Source: Phallus indusiatus (lineage: Eukaryota > Basidiomycota > Agaricomycetes > Phallales > Phallaceae). Taken from it: 64,000 bases of DNA. Below the pieces are notes generated by a model. That model had not been told where the DNA came from. It saw only the letters and a program-made list of their open reading frames with translations, and made no database searches. Of the stretch, positions 36,211-48,021 are shown piece after piece. Position 1 is the first letter of the stretch; the number at the start of each line of letters is the position of its first letter. Made by a program: the position numbers and the translations under genes. The stretch lies in the NCBI GenBank assembly GCA_027605045.1, contig JAQFWX010000024.1, positions 372,001-436,000 on the forward strand, given 5' to 3'.

Positions 36211-36538
36211 TGTGTAAAGTCGGTAGAAAGCTTTATAATAAAACTATCGACTTTGCGAAATAAGAGACTTGCGAACGGCGTGAAGACTTAGTTTAGAGTG
36301 AGCAGATGAGAGTTCTAAATCTTCGTTAATTCGAAGTCTGAGGAATTGCATACAAAATTTGAGGGTTTATATAGATTTTAAATAGAATGAAAAAGGAAAT
36401 AGTTTGAGTCATATTTGGAGTCATGAAGTGAGTCAGAATAAAAAGAAATATGGATCCGGAAAGTGAGTATGACTCGTTGAGTGAGTCAAAGCGGCGGTCT
36501 CGGTAAGTCGACCCTTACATGGTGCGCCCCACGGGAGC
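36211..36538 (+). mobile_element. Possible LTR with adjoining primer-binding site
   Basis: 36211-36519 starts TGTGTAA and ends TTACA. It is followed at once by TGGTGCGCCCCACGGGAGC (36520-36538), which begins TGG as expected for pairing with a tRNA 3' CCA end. An A-run follows and no coding part remains. The second LTR and a target duplication were not found. Confidence 0.35.
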
Positions 36539-38289
36539 AAAAAAAAAAATCAAACAAATTTAATAAATTTACAGGTTCAAACACTTTATTTATTATTAAT
36601 GATGTATATATAAATATTAGACTCAAACTAGTCTTTAACTACAAAGGTGCACTTGTCCTTTCCCCAGGATTGGTGATAATAAGTTTGTGTTCATGGCTAT
36701 TTGCGATTATCAGGAGATTAGGATCGAGTGGTATGCTAAAGTTCAAGTTTGCATCCATCAAACAGAACTAAGTTAACGTTTCGAATTGTAAGTTAAAAAA
36801 AGGTTTATCTTCACCGGACCTTATTCGTGCGATCAGACTCATGAAGTTGCGTCCGTTTGGTCATCATGCGCTCCTTTCCTATAGTCAACGTTTGCGATAA
36901 CGATTCTGAATTGAAACCGCGTCAATATAATTTTTTTTCCATGACCGCTATCGCCACACGCACTGTCAAAATGGAGCTATTGTTATACGCAAGCTGGGTT
37001 CTTGTTTACCAAAAGACTATTGTCACATCTTGGTCGCGCGATCGTCGTCATGTCCGGTGTGGAGAAAAAGCAGAGATCACCCAATTTTGCTTCGAGCAAT
37101 ATGGCGCATTCTCGCACCTGATAGCAAGCTGATTACTTGTACAATAGATCATTATTGTTGGGCTTTGATCGTACGCGTATCTTTTCTGAAATTGAGATGG
37201 AGAAAGCGAAAGGATGGCAGAGGATGGCAGTAAGAAAAACGTTGACTGGGCCCGGCAATTACCGGCGTGACAATGAAGTGACATGACACGACACTTTCTT
37301 CCAGACCTGACTGACGCGTTGTAAGTACTTTCTGCAAGTAACCGTGTTCTTCAATGTGATTATTTACTTCTTGATCCATGTCTAGACTTACTCTGGATGC
37401 ACTCCTCAAATGGTAGATGCTGGACTTCACAGTGCTACGCGACTATCCGAGTCCTGTTGCACAGTCTCATCTTCACGTCAGAGGGTTTCTTTTTTCTTAG
37501 ACCTACAAATTCTAATCGAGTTGCAAATTGTACGAAATCTAATTTATTACACACCTGACAATATGCATCGTCCCTCGCGTAGATGGAAGACGGTTTTATA
37601 TGGCAGTGTGTAGACCCAGACTTTCTATGTTCGTGAACCAAGGTCCAAAAACCATCGCGGCTGGCTTCATGTGAGCATATCCCGTTTTTTGCCTTGCTCT
37701 ATGTGACTAAAATCGTTTTTTTGTGAGTCGGAGCCTGATTGGGCTGCTGAATGTTGAATTATCGTCGACGATGCAAAAGACAATCTGACGGACCATCAGG
37801 CTTTAACGTGTCTCGACTACAAAGCCAACGCGGCTAGAATCAAGAATCTCGCCAACGCTAATATATTATTCTTGAGAAATCCCCACCGCTTTTTTCTTCG
37901 GCAAAACGATAAACTCGTTGAAGATCGTGGTAAGTAGATTTGAGTGTCATACTATATGGTGATCGAGTTTTTACCTCATGAACCACGAGCACGAAAGCCA
38001 TTGTAAAGGTTTCATTTAAATGTGCTTATTAATAATACATATGGTATGGAAATTCACCGAAACGATTTTTCGGAAATCACTGTGTCACAACGTGTTGTCA
38101 GTCCATTGGAATGTGTGCGTCATTTCAAGTTTCCTATAAGACTGACTGACGTAATTAACTATATATTTGAATAATCTTATAGCTTCCTTTGTAGTGCTCA
38201 ATAATAATACTCATGTTTCGCATATAGCTGGGAATTGCTAGAAAAATTTTTTAAAGCGCTGTTGCGGTTCAAGCGATGCAATGAAGCTA
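36539..38289. other. Intergenic with a dispersed repeat copy
   Basis: 37660-37930 resembles 25800-26070 (shared GTCGACGATGCAAA and GTTGAAGATCGTGG-like blocks). The rest shows no gene. Confidence 0.4.
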
Positions 38290-38589
38290 ACTAGAGAAGA
38301 ACTGCTGTGCCACGGCAAAAATTTCAGGCACGGTATTGGCGATGTGGCCAATGGTCGTTTAACGTTTATCTGCCGATCGGTTCAATAAGGTTCCGAATGT
38401 CTTATTGGTCTCTGGACTTGCCTGTTATAGACTTCGTTCAACGCTAATCATCATCTTCACGTAATTTCACGTATCAAGCGCTGATACTACCCGCCGTATT
38501 CAAAACGACACAGCACTGGGCTACTAAAGTATACGATAACACGGTAGGAACCTCTCTTCTCCTCTTTACTTGTATCGCACGCAATCGCC

Positions 38590-41500
38590 ATGTCGGAAAC
38601 ACTTGACCTGAATGTAAAAACAGCACACGTTGAAGCTCCCTACGAGGCTGGCGAAAACTCTGGGACGGCTCAGGGAGGGCCTGACAACCAAAGTGAACGT
38701 CCCAAGCCTCCATCCATAAACACTGCTCCGACTCCTTTAAACAAAGAAAGCGATCAACCTGCTGCCGTGCCATTGATGGGACAACAGTCCGATGAAAGAA
38801 TAGAAAATTTAATGAGCCTTTTCCGCGATTTTCTTGGTAAGTCTCTGTTTAATCAAACAGAGTGTAAAAATTTCTCACAGAGGTACATTGTAGAGGCCGC
38901 GCCTAACAAAGCTGGTTCCGGTTCCTCTCATACAACGCAACAAAACAAGGCAGGACGTAAAAGGTTTTTTGGACTACCCAAAGGTTTTTCTGAAGAATCT
39001 GGCTGTGAGCATGTTAATTGAAATTGGATTTTGATTAGCGTGATCTGACGTGATGCATGTTAGCGAATAATAGATATGATTACGAGCAAAAGTATCCACG
39101 AGATCGATTTGGAGAGGAGGTTTCCGACAATTCTCGCGTTTGGTTGACATACCTCGATGAAGCCGAAGCGTTTGATCGTGAGAGAGCAGAGGGATGGAAA
39201 GAGACAGTGGATGTACTTCTTATTTTTGTAAGCAGAAATTTTATTCGTTATCGTAGTATAAAAATTTATTCTAACACATTTCAGGCTGGTCTCTTTTCGG
39301 GCGTTATAACAACATTCATCTCCCAGGCTTCACAAAGTCTGCAGAAGGATAATACTCAAGTTTCCGCATCCTTATTATCTGAGGCAGTTCAACTACTACG
39401 GGCGAATTTCAGTGGAGTACCAGCAAGCAACGTACCCAGCTCGACCTTGACACCTATATCGCCTTTTACAGCATCAGCAAATACACTGTTGGTGAACGGT
39501 CTATGGTTTACAAGTTTGGCGATCACATTATCTGCCGCGCTGTTTGCTGTTCTGGCCAAACAATGGTTATATTACTACCTCTCTTCCATTCCTGGGACGG
39601 CTAACGAAAAGGCTCGAGCCAGGCAGTTGCGATTCAATGGCTTTGAATCGTGGAGGGTTGCAGTCATCGTCGAGCTTCTCCCCATCCTCCTTCATCTTGC
39701 CGTTGGCATGTTTCTTACCGGGATTATCATATTATTATTTCCGTTGGATATTTATATCGCCGGAACGATTGTCATTATTGCTGGCATCACCTATATTTTA
39801 TATTTCATCTCGGTGATGCTCCCGATTTGGTACCCGGAGTGCCCGTACACAACCTCGTTGACGATTTATATTGGCATTCTCCTTTTTGTCCTGCAACAGG
39901 TTCTCCAGAAAATAAACAAGGAATTTCAAGCTGTCTGGAGGAAAGGAAATCTCAAAGCTCGGCTTACTATTGAGCATCTCGCCCAAAGTCTCGTTCGACA
40001 TGGGTTCATGTTCATTTCAAAGTTAGCTGGTGCGGTGCACTGTGGTTTTCGAGGACTCCGATCCACAATATTTCCTGGCAAGCTGCCGAAGTTCACAAAA
40101 TGGAGGGAAGAAAATATTAAAAAAGCTGTCAAAGATGCAGTATCCCTTGACTTTGAAGCGCTCAAGTGGCTCTATGCGACTTCCCCAAACCGAAGCGTTC
40201 AACGAATTATTGCGCGGTGCGCAGCTGTGCATCCAACTATCAGCAAACAATTTGAATACTCCACTCGCTGTAGGTTCCTTCGTACTTTGGAAATTAGTGA
40301 AACAAATGTAGTGGATCTACGTCACGGCCTGTGTTTGAATCTCTCAATTAATGACTATAATCATTGGGAACTACTTTCGTCTATTCCCGATGCTGTAGAA
40401 GGTCAGCTGGAGGAAGGAGAGTACCAAACCTATCTCCGCTTTGCAGACACCCTGTCCCCTTCCATTTGGGACCATCAAGCTCTCCTTAATGCCATCAATG
40501 CCGATTTTAGTCTTCCACTGGCCGTGTGGGTTTATCTCTTAGAGGAGATTGGAACGTCAGCTGATGCTAAAGTGGCCATGCATATACTCACCCGTGGAAC
40601 CACTGGTCTATTCAATTGGGAACTCGATCCTGCCCGTGAAGTTATCCGTAACGGGGGGTTAGTATGCTTCAATAGTAGAGCACTCGGATGGTGGAAGTTT
40701 GAATATCTGTTCCATTACTTCAAACTTGGTACACCTGACTATTCATCAGATGTCAAAACTTACGAAACGTGCTATCTCCTCCTTATCACCATTTATTGCA
40801 ATCTCACTTCCGACGACCCGCTCATCATCGACGAGAAAGAGAGACAGGGGTCCATGGAAGATGTGTTTGTCAGCTTTTTCTGCCGTCTTCGACTCACTTT
40901 CAATGGTAGCCCTCGCACGTTAGAGGATGGCCTCCGTTTCTTCACAGAGATTTGCTGCGTGGACTTGTTCTGGTGCGAGTCTATGACAGATAAGGCTAGA
41001 AATTTAGCAGTCGGTTCTTTGTCTAAAATGAATATCTCGATGACCACTCAGGCTCTGGATAACCACTTGCCTTTCACGAACCACGACGACGTTACTCTCA
41101 TATATCAATGGTACTCGCGAGACCTCGACTCGGAACTCTTAGTCCACACACCTCCCTTTTTCACGCTGCTGCTCCTGCCCCAGAACCGACACCATCTATC
41201 TAAAATCCTCCTGGATGATCAGGCTCAAGATCGAGTATCCCACTTCTCACAATGTCTTTATAACGTGGCGAAGTATTCCTTTATGGACGGCCTGGAAACG
41301 TGCATATTTTCTATCTTAATGGACCTTCTCAAATCCGTGAGCGCGAAGAAGAATCCCCTATTCAGCATTATTTACGACCTCTCCGTGCTTTTACAATTAT
41401 GGAAACTCTTCGTGTTCTCCAATTGCGATACAAAAAGCTTTTTCCTGCTTTTGAAATCAAAGATTGACAGGGACAAGTTGGACGAGCTATTTGCCGCTAT

Positions 41501-41867
41501 GAATGAACTGGCGGGATCGGCGTCCGACGACTTACCTGATAGATGTCAGTGGGATATCGAATTCAGAGTCCATATTTGTTCTGCATTACCAGCATCTGCG
41601 CATGAGTTCGGACAATTTATAGGTGTGTCCCATACACGGCCTGAAGCCACTACCGATCGATCAGCACCTGAGAATTCGGCGTCAGACAAGGACCACGATA
41701 CTGAAGAGCGTGCTCAGGTCTCTGAGGTACTTTGTTTCACAGATCTCATCGTCGTCGAAAGCTCCCTCACTAAGATATTTATCCAGCATAAAAATTATCA
41801 CACCATAACTGATTGGATGAAAAAGGCGTTTGAGTCCATTTGGTCCAAGACACCGCGTCAAAAATAG
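38590..41867 (+). CDS. DUF6535-like multi-pass membrane protein, copy A (intact)
   Basis: Four exons: 38590-38836, 38894-39004, 39064-39227 and 39285-41867, giving 1034 residues with consistent phases. Residues 1-120 are polar, with a short helix DERIENLMSLFRDFLG at the end of exon 1. Exon 3 gives the family's lead-in (YDYEQKYPRDRFGEE, VWLTYLDEAEAFDRE, GWKETVDVLLIF). Membrane helices lie at about 175-190, 243-265, 299-326 and 332-356, with a possible fifth at 362-378. A long, mostly helical cytosolic part follows. The family is widely expanded in mushrooms and has no known function; I recall it as DUF6535. The promoter (38290-38589) and 3' flank are shared with the pseudogene at 14861-18795. 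Confidence 0.85.
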
Positions 41868-44800
41868 ATTAATAGTTACGTAGCCATAGAATACAGCTGC
41901 ATTGAATGTACCGTTGTTGAAGGGTTGCAATATTTATTGAGAGCATACGCTCATATCTCAAGTGGGATTCGGATTAGAATTTATATTGTTTTTCTTTTAT
42001 TCAGCGTAGTTAGGAATAAATCTCTATCGTCTCATCGACTACAACAAATCTCTCCCTCGAAAGAACGCAAGCCCGAACATCCAAAACATGAACCGTAAGT
42101 TTGTTTCAGATCGATTGTTAGCTCCGTGGTCATCAACACTTCCATTCCGCCCTACCCACAACATAGTATAAAAAACGCGAGCTATATACGAAAGCAAAGG
42201 GTAAGCTGAAATAGTTGCGGCTAAGCGAAGTCGTTTTGTCAAATCCAGCGAGTAAGATAGAGTCAAAGATATGTACGAACCTTAAGAAACAAGCAGTACG
42301 AACTGCAGACCAGGCTGGTTCAATAATTTGTGGATGGACGATATACGTTTCTCGACAGGAAACGCAGAAACAGGACGAGTGATCTTGAATAGTTGACAAC
42401 TATGCAGCACAAGGTCACCATCTCAAACCAGGTCAGAGCGAAGGCGACACTGACACCGACGCCTCTACAAAACCAATAGATGCCCCAGGACTATACACAG
42501 AAGTGTGAACACGAGGCGGAGCCGTAACCTGAACTTTAATCCGAGTCCCAAGCATACTCCTAGATCATCCGTCATCGACATCTCCACGACAACCTGATAT
42601 AAATTGCGAATTAAACTAACCGTGGGTTATCACCGGTCACCGGTCACCGCTTGCAATCATGAAGCTCAATTTCAATGTTTAGGCCGTCGGATGGGAACAC
42701 GCCTGGAAGCGCAACAAGAGCGCAACGTCATTCTTGAAGTGGCTGTAGGGCCATCTGACTAGACTCCAGGGTACCAATCGGTGGCTAGTTCACTGTCGCG
42801 CCCGAAAGATAATCATTCAAAAGGTATGACGGAGGACATTTCGGTTTCCGGGCCTGCTGTAGCTAAGACAGTGTTATAGCCTAAACATTTATCCGATTTT
42901 TGCATCGTAAACGAGTATGTGTAGTACATTCTATGTTTCGTTTTTGAGTTCGAACACGGAGTACGAACAGGCTCGGTTGAACGCTAAAGGAGACGCGCTT
43001 GTTGACGTTGGTTGGTAATACCACATAAGGATTACGTTGATATGCGCAACAAATGAATTAGTCTGTTGCGCGTGTTAGTACCAACGACACAGAGAATGCC
43101 ATATAAAAGACGATGAAACAATACCCAGTCCGGAAAAAGAAGTCTCTTCTTGCACAATAGGACACTAGCTGTCGTTGCGTTGATTTAGCTGTGCATGAAT
43201 GACACGATGGGAATGGCAATAGACATTACACAATCACAGAGTGTTTTGGTCCACTCTAGTTCTATTTGACGGGTGCGGATGTTGTGCGACAAATAGTGAA
43301 GTCTGTGAATGTACTTAGTTTTCAGTGAGTAAAGGCATGCCGCCACATGAAACAATCTCTTGTTTTTACACGAAAGGCTGGCGCGCGTTTGAGAAAGCGT
43401 AGAAGGAATCCACTGAACTGATGCGAAGATCAAAAGAAAGTGGATAGAAGTGGATTGAGCATTTACAACAAAGAGTAGACGTTGAGCAAATTCGAATCGC
43501 GTCACTCTGTCCACGTCACATCGGAAATAGCCGGGCCCGGGTTCATCGGTATTTTTTCACCTCACAGCTATTATCCATGCTGGTCCGTTTCCTCCACTTC
43601 TTTTCCTCCTCAGATTAATCTTAAATTGAAAACAAGATGTATAAAACATCATTTATTTTTCTTAATTTCATTATTGTAAGACGCGTACTGAGTCACCGTT
43701 TTTCCGCTGCTCATTTTTCCGAGATATCTCTACAGTCATTTGCGAAGAATCGGGCGTTTGTCACAATTTGCAGGGATTTCTAAAGATTCAGAGTTATGGA
43801 AAGACGTGGTAAAAACACGTTAAATCTCTTATATTGGATGTATACGTTCTGGCAGTATCACCATCTCCGAACGCATGGGTTCAGTCTCTTATCGATGCGT
43901 GTCGACATAGAACGTCAATGGGATTAGGTCACCATCGTCTCTACCATAATTACCACGACGATGCGTTATCATAGCAAGCAACTTTGAATGGAAAATTGAA
44001 GGCGGTGACGTCATTCAGGCGAAAAAAACTGAGGTGAGGCGGAACAGTGATCTCACGCAGCTGAACACTGGACATAACATCCCGTACTTATTCTGGTACG
44101 CAAGTGCTCATTGATTCTTATTGGTCTTGTTCAGTTTACCAAATTTTTAACAAAGTGTCAACTCGTGTTCAACTTCAATCTTTCGCGTCTCCGCGGTACG
44201 TTTGGGAGAGCGCGTCTGGAGCTCCTGGATATCCATCCGCAATCTCATCTCCAACTCTTTAGTTGTCATCCTTGCAGAAAATTTAATATCAGAAAGGAAG
44301 CTTTGCGTGGTTTCAATGTTCGTATTCATTTGTTTTTCGTTCGCTGCACCTGACAAACTATCGTCCCAGTTGTAGGTATGCTTCCCTTTTGAATTACAAA
44401 CATTCCTTTCATATTCTTCCGTAAGGGAGCTGATGAATGTTTAGCTCCCGTGAATATAAAACCGCTACCTGATATCATTTCGTTTTTGTGCTTCGCAAGG
44501 CGACGAGCTAGTCTATTGGGCCCGCGATTTAGACAATCGGAGGAACTCAAGTGGATGGGTACTCGTGTTGAACTTGAATGTGTTATTTTTGCTCTCAAGA
44601 CATTTTTGTTTTCCCTTCTTCAGTGATTCATTACAACTAATGATATTATAGACGTCATGTTAAATACAATACATGGGGAAATATTTAGTTCTAATCAGTA
44701 TTTCGCAAAACGGTAGACTCATTTTCCAATAGTGGCAGTATTGACGTGATTTTATTCTCAGTGATCGCACCTCAACTCCTGGCGACCGATCTACCTAACA

Positions 44801-44876
44801 GATCTCTTTGGCCAAACAGACCTAAACGCTGTTGTTGTCCATTTACGTCCAAAGCGGAAGGGTCCACGCTATGCAG
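41868..44876. other. Intergenic with two dispersed repeat copies
   Basis: 42405-42745 matches 13375-13590 in inverted orientation. 43061-43560 matches 48661-49055 in direct orientation. Short minus-strand frames at 44147-44598 were not recognised. Confidence 0.45.
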
Positions 44877-47800
44877 TTATTCAGCAGAGAAACTAAGGAT
44901 AAACAAATCTGTGAAAACAAATACCTCATTCGGACAGGGCACCTGGGCACGCTCTTCGATGTCATGATCCTTATCCGACGTCGAACTATCGGGAGTAGAT
45001 GTTTCGCCTATAAGTTGTCTAAACTGACGCGCAGATGCTAGTAATACATCCGTTCCTTCCCCATATCCTTCACGCTTGGCAAACGAATCCGGCAAGTTCT
45101 CAGATCGTGCTTGTTCATTCATAACGGCAGATAGTTCATCCAACTTCTCCCGGTCTAGTTTTGATTTTACAATGAAGAAAAACTGTTCGGCGCTTGAATT
45201 ATAGAATACACAGAGCTTCCATAGCTGCACGAGCACGGATGGATCGTAAAGAATCGTGAACAGGGGCATCTTCCGGTTCACAGACTTGAGGAGGTCTATT
45301 ACGACTGGGTATATGCACTCTTTCGCATCGCCGATATACTGATAGTTAACCAAATTCCGAAAACAAACTGAGAGGTGGGATATGGCGCTCGGATCGTTCA
45401 AGAGGATCGTGGACAGATGTCGGCGGTTCTGTGGCACGAGCAACAGCACGAGCAGGGGAGGCGTGTAGACTGAAATCAATGGATCGACGTTGTCTTGAGA
45501 ACACCATTGACATATGAGTGCGAGGTCGTGGAAGTCCGTGAAAGGAAAGCGGTTGGTGGTGTGGGTGATCATCGGAGTCGAGATCAAGCCTAGACACTGT
45601 ACTGCCATGCGTCTGGTGTCATCCGTCCAAGGCTCGCACCAAAATGAGTCGGCGCAGCAAACGTCTCTGAGAAAAATAAGCGTGTCCTCGAGCGGGAGAG
45701 GGTGAAGTCGAATGAAGGAACAAAGCCAAAGACCGAAACCTTGAAATAGATAATACAAAGACTTCTGCCTCTGCTTCTTGTTGGAAATGAGTGGTTGGGT
45801 GGAAGTGAGATTACGACAAATGGTGATAAGGAGGAGATAACGTATTTCAAAAGATTTTTCGGACGAATAGTCGAGACGGCCAAGTTTGAAATAATGGAAT
45901 AGGTGTTCAAATTTCCACCATCCGAGTTCTTCACCGTTAAATAGCACGGCGCCCATGTCATGCATGGCCTCCCGAGTGGGGTCGAGCTTCCATTCGAATA
46001 GACCGAGTTGTCCATAGACGAGTATATGCGCAGCCACTATATCGCTTTGCGGTACTTTTTCCAAAAAATGGCTACACATGGCCAGTGGAAGACGTAGATC
46101 ATTCTTCATCATATCCAACACAATTTGATCATATTTATGATTGACTACGTTCTCCACAATTCGGGAATAACTTTCATACTCGGCTTCTTCCGGTTGACTT
46201 TCGATCACATCCGGGATAGACCGCAGTAGATACCAGTGCTCACGCACATCAGCAAGGAGATCTAGACATAAACCATAACGCAAATCGGTAATATTCGTTT
46301 CACTGACCTCCAAAGTGTCCCAGAGATTCTTGCACATACGGGATCCAAATCGTCCGGCGATAACTGGATGCACAGCTGTACATCGGGCAATAATTCTATG
46401 CACACTTCTATCAGGAGAGATCGTGTAGAGCCAATTGAGTGCCTCGAAATCGAGAAAAGTCGCGTTCCTGACAGCTTTCTTGATATTTTCTTCTCTCCAG
46501 TTTGTAAATTTGGGAAACTCTTCAGCGCCGAGTATGGGCCTGAGTTTTCGAAAATTTGAAGCGATGCGACGAACCAACTTCGATATGGAAGACAATCCAT
46601 GTTGGAAAAGGAGTTGGGTGTAATGAAGGTGACGCAGGATAGTACGTTGAGCATCGAAGTTTATTCTTCCAACAACGGCCCGAAAACCCTTTTTTAAAAT
46701 CGTGGTAATCCGACGTAGACTTCCTCGTAGAACAAAAAATACGATCCCGACGTAAATCGTTAGCGACGTTGTATAAGGACATTCCGGATATCGGATGGGC
46801 AATAATACGGACGTAAAATATAAAGTATATGTGACGCCTGTAATAATGACGATTGTCCAAGCGACGCGAACGTCCAATGGAAACAAGAGTATAATAATGC
46901 CGGTAAGGAAGATGCCGACAGCAAGGTGGAGAAGGATGGGGAGGAGATCAACGATGGCACCGACTTTCCACAATTCGAAACCGTTGAAGCGTAGCCGCCT
47001 AGCCCTTGCTTTTTCGAGGGCTGTTCCAGTGATAGAGGACAGGTAATAATACAGCCATTGTTTAGCGAGGACAGCAAACAGCGCTGTGGACAGGGTAATA
47101 GCCAGACTAGTGAACCATAAACCGTTCACCAAAAAAGCATTTGTCGATGGTGTGAAAGGCGAAGTCGGAGTCAGTGTTGAACTGGGGATCGTATTTATTG
47201 GTGCCCCGTTGGACTGCGCTCGTAGGATTTGTGCTATTTCGAATAACAAGGACGCAGAGACCTGGGTATTATCTTGCTGCAGACTCTGGGAAGCCTGCGA
47301 GACGAATGTTGTGATGACGCCGGAAAAAAGACCAGCCTGGTGAAATCGTAAGCATAAAAATGACATTTTCGAAAACATATATTCTACATACGAAAACTAA
47401 GAGCACATCTACCGTCTCTTTCCACCCCTCCACTCTCTCACGGTCGAATGACTCGGCTTCGTCGAGGTAAGTCAACCAGACACGAGCGTTGTCAGCGGCG
47501 TCCTCTCCAAATTGATCCCGTGGGTACTTCTGTTCATAATCATATCTATTATTCGCTAAACGTATATCATGTTAGAGCGCCCAAATAACCAGAATTGTAC
47601 ATGTTAACACTCACAGCCAGTGTCAGGCGATGATACTTTAGACAGTCCAAAAAACCTCTTACGGCCCGCCGTGGTTCGTTGTGGATGACTGCAACTAGGT
47701 GAAGCTGGATTGGGTGCAGCCTCTGAAATAAAAGAATGAGAAAATTACTAAACATTATGGAGTAGAAAATTCACCCAGAAAATCGCGGAAGAGGGCGACC

Positions 47801-48021
47801 AATTTTTCTATGGTTTCATCAGACTCTCTGTTTTCCTCGCTTAACAAAGAAATTGCTTCATCGTTTACGAATGGCGAATTAACTCTGTCAGGGATGGGCG
47901 CATTAACGTTGGTTCTTTGGTCGTCCTGTGATGGTCCCTCAAATTCTGCACTTCCAGGACTTTGACTGTCTTCGTTTCGAACCTCCACATTCGCATGCAC
48001 TGAACTAGCTTTCGCGTACAT
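44877..48021 (-). CDS. DUF6535-like multi-pass membrane protein, copy B (intact)
   Basis: Four exons: 48021-47775, 47722-47615, 47555-47392 and 47336-44877, giving 992 residues. Exons 1 and 3 are 247 and 164 nt, exactly as in copy A, and exon 2 is one codon shorter. The helix at the end of exon 1 is DETIEKLVALFRDFLG. The lead-in and membrane block match copy A; the cytosolic part is more diverged, and the C-terminus (VFVFTDLFILSFSAE) is different and shorter. No stop or frameshift was seen. The gene faces copy A tail to tail across about 3 kb. It is more distant from A than the pseudogene is, so it reflects an older duplication. Confidence 0.85.

Noticed and set aside
42039..42399. Overlapping minus-strand frames
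   Set aside because: They overlap the dispersed repeat and have no conserved motif.
44147..44598. Possible two-exon minus-strand gene
   Set aside because: No recognisable family, weak splice support, and frames too short to separate from chance.
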